Positions 1 to 5,924 of a DNA stretch of 9,843 bases are shown here, one piece after another; positions within the stretch are counted from its first letter, which is position 1; every line of letters begins with the position of its first letter. The notes under the pieces are model-generated. The model saw only the letters and a program-made list of their open reading frames with translations, made no database searches and was not told the origin of the DNA. Source of the stretch: Sutterella sp. (GTDB lineage Bacteria; Pseudomonadota; Gammaproteobacteria; Burkholderiales; Burkholderiaceae_F). The stretch covers positions 1 to 9,843 of the forward strand of contig DXSO01000041.1 in the NCBI GenBank assembly GCA_019410445.1, given 5' to 3'. The position numbers and the translations under genes are program-made.

Positions 1-999
1 GGCCTGTGCCAAGGCAATACGCGGCAGCGGAGGATTGATGTTGAAGCTGCCGCCCACATCACTGTCGGCAGCTTCCCACAATTTGAGAGCCTCTTCGCCC
101 GTCATCAAATCCGAGTAGCCGCCCGCATCGTAGACGACAAACGCTTTTTTGGCCAAAAGCGCTGCGCGTACGCCATCCCTGTCTTCCGAAAAACCGAAGT
201 GACGCAGGCAGTTTCCGGTAACCTTGGATTGGATTTTGCCGTCGGGACCACAGGTAAGTCTTGTCCCGTTTTTGGGAGAAATGTAGCTTTCGCAGAAAAT
301 ATTGGGATTTTTCTTGAGAAGATCAATCGCAATGCCGGCTTCCTGCATATCGTCTTTAATAGCGCCTCGGCAGTATGCATTGATGTGCGCCAAGTGCAGC
401 GGGTAGCCGTCGGCCATTTCCACGGCCTCAATCATGCCTTCAATGTTCGAACCGTGCTCGGTTGTGCCCGCATGCCAGGCCACATACGCACGGCGCTCCA
501 GCGCTGTCTTGATCAGTTCGGACGAAACACTCGGCGTAAGGGGATAATGCCCGCCCAAAAGCTTGACGCCGAGAGCACCTTGTTCAAGGGAAGCATCGAT
601 GAGCGTCTCCATTTCCTTTTTGCTCGGAGCATTGCTCTTAAAAGTAAAAGGCGGAGATGCAAACTGAAGAATGGCCATGTTGATGCCCGCTCCGTACTGC
701 GGCACATTATTGAGAATGTCCTCGAGGGGGCCGGCCATGTCCAGACAGGTCGTCACGCCGTTCATCGCAAGCATTTTCGGGCCGAATGGAGAACCCCACA
801 TAGTGCCGAGATGAACATGACTGTCAATGATGCCGGGCTGCAGGACATATCCTTTCAAATCAATGACTTCACGTGCGCTTGAACCGCAGTCTTTTTCGAC
901 GGCTGCGATTTTGCCGTTTTCAACGGCTACGTCGCGAATGTCGTTGATGCCGTTGAGCGGGTCAACCACGTGCGCATTCTTAAGCAAAAGATCGAACAT
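1..999 (-). CDS. Metal-dependent amidohydrolase, partial (C-terminus off the left edge)
   Basis: The minus strand is open from an ATG at 999-997 to the window edge, giving 333 residues with no stop. The N-terminus (LLLKNAHVVDPLNGIND) and the G-x-I-D-S-H-V-H metal motif (H61, H63) are typical of the amidohydrolase superfamily (dihydroorotase / D-aminoacylase / cyclic amidase type). Further likely ligands are K146 in GVKLLGG, H176 in AWHAGT and H202/H205 in LHLAHINAY. C85 lies where some aminoacylases carry a bridging Cys, so the lysine-bridged and cysteine-bridged forms cannot be separated here. The catalytic Asp region is probably partly missing. GAGGAG at 1008-1013 (read on the minus strand) is a strong ribosome site 8 nt before the ATG. 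The family hydrolyses C-N bonds in acylated amino acids, lactams or cyclic amides in the cytoplasm. The two nearby M20 enzymes make acyl-amino-acid or peptide-derived substrates plausible, but the substrate is not defined. Confidence 0.85.
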   Translation of the reverse strand, partial: MFDLLLKNAHVVDPLNGINDIRDVAVENGKIAAVEKDCGSSAREVIDLKGYVLQPGIIDSHVHLGTMWGSPFGPKMLAMNGVTTCLDMAGPLEDILNNVPQYGAGINMAILQFASPPFTFKSNAPSKKEMETLIDASLEQGALGVKLLGGHYPLTPSVSSELIKTALERRAYVAWHAGTTEHGSNIEGMIEAVEMADGYPLHLAHINAYCRGAIKDDMQEAGIAIDLLKKNPNIFCESYISPKNGTRLTCGPDGKIQSKVTGNCLRHFGFSEDRDGVRAALLAKKAFVVYDAGGYSDLMTGEEALKLWEAADSDVGGSFNINPPLPRIALAQA

Positions 1000-1046
1000 A
1001 CAAGAGGCTCCTCAAAAAGAGACTTCAGTCGAAAACGTGCCGAGAC

Positions 1047-1076
1047 AGCATAATCCCGTTTGACGGGAACTGCCAA
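1047..1076 (-). promoter_or_regulatory. Proposed promoter of the amidohydrolase gene with a dyad in its spacer
   Basis: Read on the minus strand, TTGGCA (1071-1076) and TATGCT (1047-1052) are separated by 18 bp and fit a sigma-70 promoter moderately well. A 15-bp perfect dyad, TCCCGTTTGACGGGA (1054-1068; 6-bp arms, 3-nt centre), lies centrally in the spacer. This is where a repressor, or a MerR-type activator using a long spacer, would bind. The predicted transcript would start near 1040, giving a leader of about 40 nt. The dyad is seen directly; promoter activity and regulator type are inferred. Confidence 0.45.
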
Positions 1077-1100
1077 AGAAAAGAAACGAATCCATGGCAA

Positions 1101-1142
1101 AGCCCCTAGTTTTCAGGCAAGTTAACAATCAGGGGCTACAAT
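1101..1142 (+). promoter_or_regulatory. Proposed promoter/operator of the exported M20 gene
   Basis: Perfect 7-bp arms AGCCCCT (1101-1107) and AGGGGCT (1131-1137) are separated by 23 nt. TACAAT (1137-1142), a 5/6 match to the -10 consensus, abuts the right arm. No good -35 is seen, so an activator may be needed. A start near 1149 would leave a leader under 40 nt before the M20 gene. The dyad spans the expected polymerase contact region and could be an operator; the function is inferred from position alone. Confidence 0.35.
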
Positions 1143-1166
1143 CACAGCGATCTGCAGTCTGTTTTT

Positions 1167-2495
1167 ATGGGATTCGATGGCCTTATGAAGAATTGTTTTC
1201 GTCTAAGTTCCGCTGTCACGTTCTCAATCCTGAGTGCCGGTGTTTTCGCTGCACCCGCTTGGATTGATTCAGCCGTCAGCAATGAAGCCTCCAACACCGT
1301 TGAAATGCGCCGACATCTGCACGCAGCACCGGATTTGGGAAATCAGGAAAAGGAAACTCAGGCCTATATTGCTCGAAAACTCAAGGAATTTGGCGTCGAT
1401 CAGGTGATCGTCGGCTTTAAAAATGCACCTACGGCCGTCATCGGCGTCATCAATCCGGATAAAAAAGACGCCGTTGGTCTGCGTGCCGACATTGACGCAT
1501 TGCCCATCAAGGAAAACACGGGACTGAGCTTTCAGAGCAAAGCTAAAGGCATGATGTGGGGCAAGGAGTCGGATGTTTCCCATATGTGCGGTCACGACAT
1601 GCATATGGCCATGCTCTTGTCGGCAGCGCGCATTCTGGCCGCGCACAAAGCGGAGGTTCCTCGAAAAGTCGTGTTGGTCTTCCAGCCTGCGGAAGAAGGG
1701 GACTCGATTTCAAATCCGTTTACGAGCAGTACCCCCAAGCTCTCCGGAGCAAGAGCCTTGGTTGAAGGGGGACTGTTGGATAAGTTCGATATCGAACGAA
1801 TGTATGGCATTCATGTGATGGCCAGAGCGCCTGCCGGAGTCATGATGGTGGCTCAGGGAACGGCTCTGAATTCGGCCGACGCATTTCAAATTGATATTGA
1901 AGGCAAACAAGCGCACGGTGCCATGCCCTGGACGGGCGTTGACGCAACGCTGACAGCCGCTCAAACCGTGGTCGCACTTCAGCAGATTGTTTCCCGCAAC
2001 GTGAATTTGACGCAGGGGATGGGGGTGATCACTGTCGGGAAACTTCAAGCCGGCGAAACCGGAAACGTCATGTCAGGATCGGCTTCAATGCTCGGCACGA
2101 TTCGAGCCAACAACAACGACATCCGCAGCAAACTGCTTGAGCGCATTCCCGAAGTGGCCGACGGTACGGCTCGAGCCGCCGGAGCCGTGGCCAAGACCAA
2201 GCTGATTGAAATTTATCCGGTGACGGTCAATGACCCGGAGCTCGCGCGCAAGACCGTCAATGATTTGGTGGACTACGGCGTCAAGGCAAAGATTTCGGAC
2301 TGGAATCCGGGTGCCAGTGAAGATTTTTCGTTCTACACGCAAAAAGTGCCGTCGGTATTCATGTTCTTGGGCAGTGATCCGGCCGGCGTAAAGGATGCAC
2401 CCAACAATCACTCGGACAAATTCAATCCGGACGAGTCAGCCATGCCGGCTGGCGTGCGTGCGCACCTGGCGGCGGCAATGAGCCCGCTGAAATAA
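1167..2495 (+). CDS. Exported M20D-family amidohydrolase (N-acyl amino acid / peptide hydrolase)
   Basis: This 442-residue protein carries the full set of M20D zinc-hydrolase motifs. These are RRHLHAAPDLGNQE (48-61), GLRADIDALPI (104-114), SHMCGHDMHMAML (138-150; metal ligands C141 and H143), VFQPAEEG (171-178; E176 as general base, E177 as ligand), GIHV with H216, the lid motif KQAHGAMPWTG, and NNHSDKFNPDE with H414 as the final ligand. A Sec-type signal peptide is visible: M7-K8, then a hydrophobic stretch ending VFA/APA near residues 28-29, so the enzyme is probably periplasmic. The first ATG at 1167 and the ATG at 1185 (MKNCFRL) are both possible starts. Neither has a convincing ribosome site, and the second gives a more classical signal peptide. 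Relatives cleave hippurate, indole-acetyl amino acids, aminobenzoyl-glutamate or N-acyl amino acids; the exact substrate cannot be read from sequence. It is divergent from the amidohydrolase and converges on a second M20 gene. Confidence 0.9.
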   Translation: MGFDGLMKNCFRLSSAVTFSILSAGVFAAPAWIDSAVSNEASNTVEMRRHLHAAPDLGNQEKETQAYIARKLKEFGVDQVIVGFKNAPTAVIGVINPDKKDAVGLRADIDALPIKENTGLSFQSKAKGMMWGKESDVSHMCGHDMHMAMLLSAARILAAHKAEVPRKVVLVFQPAEEGDSISNPFTSSTPKLSGARALVEGGLLDKFDIERMYGIHVMARAPAGVMMVAQGTALNSADAFQIDIEGKQAHGAMPWTGVDATLTAAQTVVALQQIVSRNVNLTQGMGVITVGKLQAGETGNVMSGSASMLGTIRANNNDIRSKLLERIPEVADGTARAAGAVAKTKLIEIYPVTVNDPELARKTVNDLVDYGVKAKISDWNPGASEDFSFYTQKVPSVFMFLGSDPAGVKDAPNNHSDKFNPDESAMPAGVRAHLAAAMSPLK

Positions 2496-2514
2496 ATCCG
2501 ATTTTGATCCGGAG

Positions 2515-2545
2515 TCAGCCGGTTGAAAATAAAACAATCGGCTGA
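2515..2545 (+). terminator. Hairpin after the exported M20 gene, weak terminator candidate
   Basis: TCAGCCGGTTG (2515-2525) pairs with CAATCGGCTGA (2535-2545), giving 11 bp with one G-U pair and a 9-nt A-rich loop. It starts 20 nt after the stop codon of the exported M20 gene. No T-run follows, so it may protect the 3' end or act with Rho, not as a classical intrinsic terminator. Confidence 0.45.
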
Positions 2546-2601
2546 GGCCAAGCAGGACATTTAAAAGCAAAAAATCGCTGAAAATTCTGCTTTTCTCAAC
2601 T

Positions 2602-2623
2602 CAACATAATAGTAGTTATGTTG
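2602..2623. repeat. Short inverted repeat CAACATAA-N6-TTATGTTG
   Basis: Perfect 8-bp arms lie at 2602-2609 and 2616-2623, and a third CAACATAA occurs at 2682-2689, just beyond the terminator stem. The site sits between two convergent genes, where a promoter is not expected. It could be a protein-binding site or an AU-rich RNA hairpin; no function can be assigned. Confidence 0.35.
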
Positions 2624-2632
2624 CATAACGAG

Positions 2633-2672
2633 AAAAAAGAACATCCGCATGCAGATTTCGCTGCATGCGGAT
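2633..2672 (-). terminator. Rho-independent terminator of the cytoplasmic M20 gene
   Basis: A perfect 12-bp stem, ATCCGCATGCAG (2643-2654) with CTGCATGCGGAT (2661-2672), encloses a 6-nt loop. On the minus strand it is followed within 4 nt by six T residues (A-run at 2633-2638). It lies about 50 nt past the stop codon of the minus-strand M20 gene, as expected for its terminator. Confidence 0.85.
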
Positions 2673-2721
2673 CGTTGTTGTCAACATAAAATTTAAGACG
2701 GTTTCCCTGCTTTGTATCCAA

Positions 2722-3819
2722 TCATCCCAAAAGAGCTTGGGCAATGTTGAGCCAGACTCGAACACCGTTGTCTAGATACTTGGGATCGAAGTGCATGTTC
2801 TGATTGTGCAGTGACGGTTCGGCTCCAACTCCGACACCAAAGTACGCGGTTTTGATCGACGGACGCGCAATCTTGAAAAAGTGGAAATCTTCACCGCCGC
2901 CGCCGACTGCCGGATAAAGTCTGTCGGATCCGACAACCGACGTAATGCAGTTTTGAACCGTTTGAATAAGTTCCGGGTCGTAATCGCTTGCCGGACAATA
3001 ATCAATCTGCGTCCACTCGGATGTGCCGCCAAAACCTAAAGCTGTACTTTGAGCCATACGTTTCATGGTCTCAATCATCTCGGTCAGCAATGGGTTGGTG
3101 GCTGCGCGCAAGTCAAACGTAACCTCCGTCCACGCACAGAGATTGTTGGTAGCACCCGGTTCTGCCGCAAGCCGAGTGGCTTTTACTGAAAAACTCTCGT
3201 TGGGATTAAGTTTGATGGCATTGACCATGCAGACATAGTTCGAAGCCATGTCAATGGCATTGATGCCAAGATGCGGCCTGGAAGCGTGAGCGGTTTTCCC
3301 GACAAAACGAACCTTGACGGTGGCGCACGCAACATGAGTCACGCTGGCGGTCATGCAGCCTGCAGGGAGATCCTGAATTGGTCGAATATGTGCGCCGATT
3401 GCGATGTCGACATTCTCAAGCACTCCGTCTTGGATCATGGCAAGCGCACCGGTCAGATCTTCTTCGCCAGGTTGAAAAACGAGCTTTAAGATCCCCTTTT
3501 TCACAATCCGCCGCATATCGGATGCGGCCGACAAAAGCATGCTGCAATGAGCGTCGTGTCCGCAGGCATGAACGGCAATCATGCCCCCTTTTCCATCTTC
3601 ATAAGGAAGCGCATCCATATCGGCCCGAAACAAAACTGTCGGACCGGGAACACCCGAATCAATCACAGCAACGACACCATGTCCGCCGACCTGAGTCTGC
3701 GCATCCAACCCCAGCTCGCGAAGTGCCTGTGCAATGTATCGGCTTGTTTGAACTTCAGATCCGCTCGGCTCGGCAAGCGAATGAAGGTGTTGGTAATACT
3801 CCGACGGATCTCGATACAT
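2722..3819 (-). CDS. Cytoplasmic M20 family aminoacylase-like hydrolase (AmhX-like)
   Basis: This 365-residue protein has no signal peptide and carries M20 motifs: VLFRADMDALPY (62-73), AVHACGHDAHCSML (82-95; ligands C86 and H88), VFQPGEED (114-121; E119 as general base, E120 as ligand), GAHIRPIQ with H144, the lid sequence GKTAHASRPHLGINAID (174-190), and SLHNQNMHFD with H338. The IRPIQ and ASRPHLGINAID segments resemble the AmhX/aminoacylase branch, which deacylates N-acyl amino acids; this subfamily call is from memory of family motifs. The ATG at 3819 is supported by GGGAGAA (complement of 3826-3832) 6 nt upstream. Its start lies 46 bp after the stop of an unrelated minus-strand gene, and an AT-rich TATATATATTA tract there could be a -10 region, so it may have its own promoter. 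With the exported M20 enzyme it forms a periplasm/cytoplasm pair of related hydrolases. Confidence 0.88.
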   Translation of the reverse strand: MYRDPSEYYQHLHSLAEPSGSEVQTSRYIAQALRELGLDAQTQVGGHGVVAVIDSGVPGPTVLFRADMDALPYEDGKGGMIAVHACGHDAHCSMLLSAASDMRRIVKKGILKLVFQPGEEDLTGALAMIQDGVLENVDIAIGAHIRPIQDLPAGCMTASVTHVACATVKVRFVGKTAHASRPHLGINAIDMASNYVCMVNAIKLNPNESFSVKATRLAAEPGATNNLCAWTEVTFDLRAATNPLLTEMIETMKRMAQSTALGFGGTSEWTQIDYCPASDYDPELIQTVQNCITSVVGSDRLYPAVGGGGEDFHFFKIARPSIKTAYFGVGVGAEPSLHNQNMHFDPKYLDNGVRVWLNIAQALLG

Positions 3820-3865
3820 GCTTTGTTCTCCCTATATATATATTAGAGGGGTGACCAGTGCCGCC

Positions 3866-4336
3866 CTATTTGGCTACAACGATGCCGCCTAAATCCAAAG
3901 ATGAAATATCCCCTGAAAGAATTTTGAGTACATCGAGTTTCAGGGCTTCTTTCTTTTGGGCATCCGTTAGACCGAGTTCGTCACGCTCGTTGCGAGCGCT
4001 GCGCGTCTCATGACGAGCATCCATGGCGATGGTCAGCAATGCGTAGCGAATACTGTTACGCTGCAATTCGGTGCCGCTGTGACTTCTTCCGATGCAATCC
4101 GACAAACCGAAAGCCGAATCCTTGTTGCCGGCTTTGAGTGCAGCTGCAAATAAGTTGCAGGCTTTTTGCGCTTCCTGTGGTGAAGGATCCGCTTTCATGA
4201 CCATCTTGGCCTGGTTGTACTCCATCAAACCCGGCTCAGGTTGAGGTGCGAACTGCTCCCACAGGGCAGCTGCCAGGAATAAAACAAAAAGAACCTGTGC
4301 GGCTTTTTCGTGGTTGATATTTTTAAGCGCTGACAT
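3866..4336 (-). CDS. Small single-pass membrane protein of unknown function
   Basis: Starting at the ATG at 4336 the product is 156 residues. An in-frame GTG at 4369 would add 11 residues, but it lacks a ribosome site and its sequence (MVVTSVFPAV) looks less natural; the ATG also lacks a clear one. Residues about 12-29 (AAQVLFVLFLAAALWEQF) form one membrane segment near the N-terminus, with a short K/H-containing cytoplasmic tail. The rest is helical and charged, including a segment around 54-84 (SPQEAQKACNLFAAALKAG onward) that resembles a single TPR/Sel1-like repeat with two Cys residues (C60, C81). An anchored periplasmic helical domain is the likely topology. I do not recognise the family. 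It follows the lipoprotein gene on the same strand, but hairpins separate the two. Confidence 0.6.
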   Translation of the reverse strand: MSALKNINHEKAAQVLFVLFLAAALWEQFAPQPEPGLMEYNQAKMVMKADPSPQEAQKACNLFAAALKAGNKDSAFGLSDCIGRSHSGTELQRNSIRYALLTIAMDARHETRSARNERDELGLTDAQKKEALKLDVLKILSGDISSLDLGGIVVAK

Positions 4337-4374
4337 TTTGACGGCAGGAAAAACGGATGTGACCACCACAACCG

Positions 4375-4408
4375 AGAAATCTCGTTCAAAGAAATGAACG
4401 GGATTTCT
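4375..4408 (-). promoter_or_regulatory. Leader hairpin upstream of the small membrane protein gene
   Basis: AGAAATCTCGTTC (4375-4387) and GAACGGGATTTCT (4396-4408) form a 13-bp stem, with one position a G-T or mismatch, and an 8-nt loop. It ends about 38 nt upstream of the ATG at 4336. No T-run follows on the minus strand, so a terminator is unlikely. It may be an operator or leader structure affecting translation of the membrane protein. The pairing is seen; the role is unknown. Confidence 0.45.
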
Positions 4409-4418
4409 ACGGTAGAAA

Positions 4419-4459
4419 TAAATTAGTATTTTTTAAGATAGCAATTTGAAAAATACTAA
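4419..4459 (-). repeat. 41-bp imperfect palindromic repeat, copy 1
   Basis: This element begins 20 nt past the stop codon of the lipoprotein gene. Its ends are an 11-bp perfect inverted repeat, TTAGTATTTTT (4423-4433) and AAAAATACTAA (4449-4459). Read on the minus strand it matches 7219-7259 at 36 of 41 positions by eye, including a 19-nt exact block at the distal end. Similarity stops at both ends of the 41 bp. It may be an AU-rich terminator, a protein-binding site, or a member of a dispersed repeat family. Confidence 0.7.
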
Positions 4460-4479
4460 CCAGAATTTACCGATCTCTT

Positions 4480-5061
4480 TTAGAGCACGGGCAAAATCTT
4501 ATGCAGATTCACCAATCCATCCGTCATGGCTTTGCTCAGAGCCGGTGAAAAACGCCCCTGCCCCGGCACTGGAGCCTGCCAGCCCTTGGAAACGCCGTGC
4601 CAGATGACCTGACCGCTTCGCAGATCAAGAATATAGACGGGCATCTCAACAGTCTTTTCATCAACAGCGGTGTAGCCACAGATGATGGCAGCATCAATAC
4701 CAAGTACGGAATACAAGGTTTTAACCTCATCCTGGTTGATCGGAGTCTGATTGAATACGGCTTCAGCGACGTTGCGTGAGGCCAATGCGGTATCGCTGGT
4801 CATCAGTCGAGTCAGTGCTTCATTGGTAGCCATGAAGCGCAGCGTGTTGTTTTTTTCCTGCAGGGCAAGAGTCAGTTCCGACTGAAGTGCCGGCTGGTAG
4901 ACGGCAGCCTTCAAGGGATTGAGCACGGGGAACATGACGACGGACTTAATCGAACCCTTGACATAGTCAGCTGCCAGATTTCCAGTGAGCGAAGAATTAC
5001 CAAATGAACAGCCGCCAAGCATCAAGACGGCGCTTAAAAGAAGAAGTGTCCTGCGGAACAT
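4480..5061 (-). CDS. Hypothetical outer-membrane or periplasmic lipoprotein
   Basis: The product has 193 residues. Its N-terminus MFRRTLLLLSAVLMLGGC is a classic lipoprotein signal: basic n-region, hydrophobic core, and lipobox LGGC with the modified Cys at 18. The mature part has an alternating strand/helix pattern (KSVVMFPVLNP, then a long helix with LQSELTLALQ, then EVKTLYSVLGIDAAIICGY and VEMPVYILDLRSGQVIWHG). This recalls the alpha/beta fold of CsgG/LpoB/TolB-N-like lipoproteins, in which a fragment such as VYILDLRSGQVIW forms a hairpin. That comparison is an impression, not a match. Its upstream region shows only a weak ribosome site (AGAGA) and no clear promoter. It is divergent from the hip operon across a 563-bp gap and ends at the first copy of the 41-bp repeat. 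A function is not assigned. Confidence 0.8.
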   Translation of the reverse strand: MFRRTLLLLSAVLMLGGCSFGNSSLTGNLAADYVKGSIKSVVMFPVLNPLKAAVYQPALQSELTLALQEKNNTLRFMATNEALTRLMTSDTALASRNVAEAVFNQTPINQDEVKTLYSVLGIDAAIICGYTAVDEKTVEMPVYILDLRSGQVIWHGVSKGWQAPVPGQGRFSPALSKAMTDGLVNLHKILPVL

Positions 5062-5624
5062 GTGTGTCTCTATTGGTGAATTGTTGAGTCAATGATTCTG
5101 CCACGGATGGCTTTACTGTCGCTTATCTCAGTTTTAACCGGGTCAATTTTAAGACGCTCGAGCGCATTCTGATAAGCCGCAGAAATTTTGAGGTCATTTA
5201 AATGCGTTTGTAAAGATCGCCGTTTTCAGAGCCTCATTTTGAATAAATAGCCTACTAATTAAGTCTGTTATTCGAAAACCACGTCAAGCAAATTTTCATA
5301 GCTCTCGTCTATGAAATTACAGGGGGGTATGACTTTTTCGAGCTTGGAAAGGTGAGTAGGTCACTTTTACTCCTGAATGGCAGCCTCAATCAAGGAAAAA
5401 GGCCGTCTAAGTCAAGTTGAATATGCCATGAATTCTTCTCTTAAACGTTAAAAAAGAAGTTTTAGATGCTTATACAAGTAGAAAAATACGAATAATAAAT
5501 CTGCAGCAGTTATTTTTTGACATGTTTTTGCGGTTTTTCGCGTCTTTGGGCATGAATGCGAAAATGTGAGATAATTAACATAATCAGAATAGTTAAATCA
5601 CTTAACTAGTAGGAAAAAACAGAT
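5062..5624. other. Long AT-rich non-coding region between divergent lipoprotein and hip genes
   Basis: No credible gene is seen on either strand; open frames here are only a dozen or so codons (for example an ATG at 5310 giving 14 residues). It contains small dyads: TTTCATAG-N7-CTATGAAA (5294-5316, perfect 8-bp arms), AAAGGTGA-N5-TCACTTTT (5348-5368, one G-U pair), and TTTTCGC-N16-GCGAAAA (5535-5564). A TTGACA at 5517-5522 has no matching -10. The right end holds the hip promoter. The length exceeds what two promoters need, so an unannotated small RNA or a decayed gene is possible, but neither can be shown. Confidence 0.6.
5567..5608 (+). promoter_or_regulatory. hipBA promoter (extended -10) and probable HipB operator
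   Basis: TGA-GATAAT (5567-5575) reads as an extended -10 element (TGn plus a 5/6 -10 match); the -35 is poor (TTGGGC at 5546-5551). A start near 5582 is predicted. A perfect dyad, TAGTTAA-N5-TTAACTA (5590-5608), then lies between the start site and the hipB ribosome site. HipB-type repressors autoregulate by binding dyads at their own promoter, so this is a reasonable operator. Its sequence is unlike the E. coli TATCC-type hip operator. Confidence 0.5.
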
Positions 5625-5921
5625 ATGAGACCCTCATTTGCTGTTGAGGAATCACTGATAGCACTTGGTCACAATATAAAAGTGGCTCGTTTGAAGCGTC
5701 GCCTCCCCCAAAATGTATTGGCTGACCGTGCAGGCGTTTCTCTGTCGACTTTGTGCAAAATAGAAAATGGCAATGGCGGCGTTGCGATCGCCAGCTATGC
5801 ATCAGTTCTAATGGCTCTTGATTTGGGCACTCCCTTTTCTGAGATTGGGCGCAACGACCCTCTTGCCATGGCGTTGGAATCTGAGGCTCTCCCGAAACGA
5901 ATTCGGAAAACTGGAAAATAA
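5625..5921 (+). CDS. hipB: HipB-like Xre-family DNA-binding antitoxin/repressor
   Basis: This 98-residue protein is built around a Cro/C1-type helix-turn-helix at about residues 14-68. The recognition part reads QNVLADRAGVSLSTLCKIENG (29-49), including the family-typical A-x-x-A-G-V-S-x-x-T-L-x-x-I-E-x-G pattern. The C-terminal tail is basic (KRIRKTGK) and could contact the partner or DNA. Family members bind promoter dyads as dimers, sequester a HipA-family kinase and repress the operon. The ATG at 5625 has AGGA (5611-5614) 10 nt upstream. The gene ends 3 nt before the hipA-like start, a spacing typical of coupled toxin-antitoxin pairs, and hipA's GGAA site (5913-5916) lies inside the end of hipB. 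Confidence 0.88.
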   Translation: MRPSFAVEESLIALGHNIKVARLKRRLPQNVLADRAGVSLSTLCKIENGNGGVAIASYASVLMALDLGTPFSEIGRNDPLAMALESEALPKRIRKTGK

Positions 5922-5924
5922 GCT

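Noticed and set aside
199..882. Plus-strand open frame of 227 codons
   Set aside because: It is antisense to the amidohydrolase, whose minus-strand frame is open for 333 codons and carries recognisable family motifs; the plus-strand product resembles nothing.
4366..4408. GTG at 4369 as the true start of the small membrane protein
   Set aside because: No ribosome site precedes it and the added residues are atypical, whereas the ATG at 4336 directly gives a short tail plus membrane segment.
5348..5373. Riboswitch or T-box in the long non-coding region
   Set aside because: Only short simple hairpins are seen, without any conserved core that I recognise and without a nearby terminator.
5517..5522. 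TTGACA as the -35 of the hip promoter
   Set aside because: No acceptable -10 lies 16-18 bp downstream; the extended -10 at 5567-5575 is too far away to pair with it.
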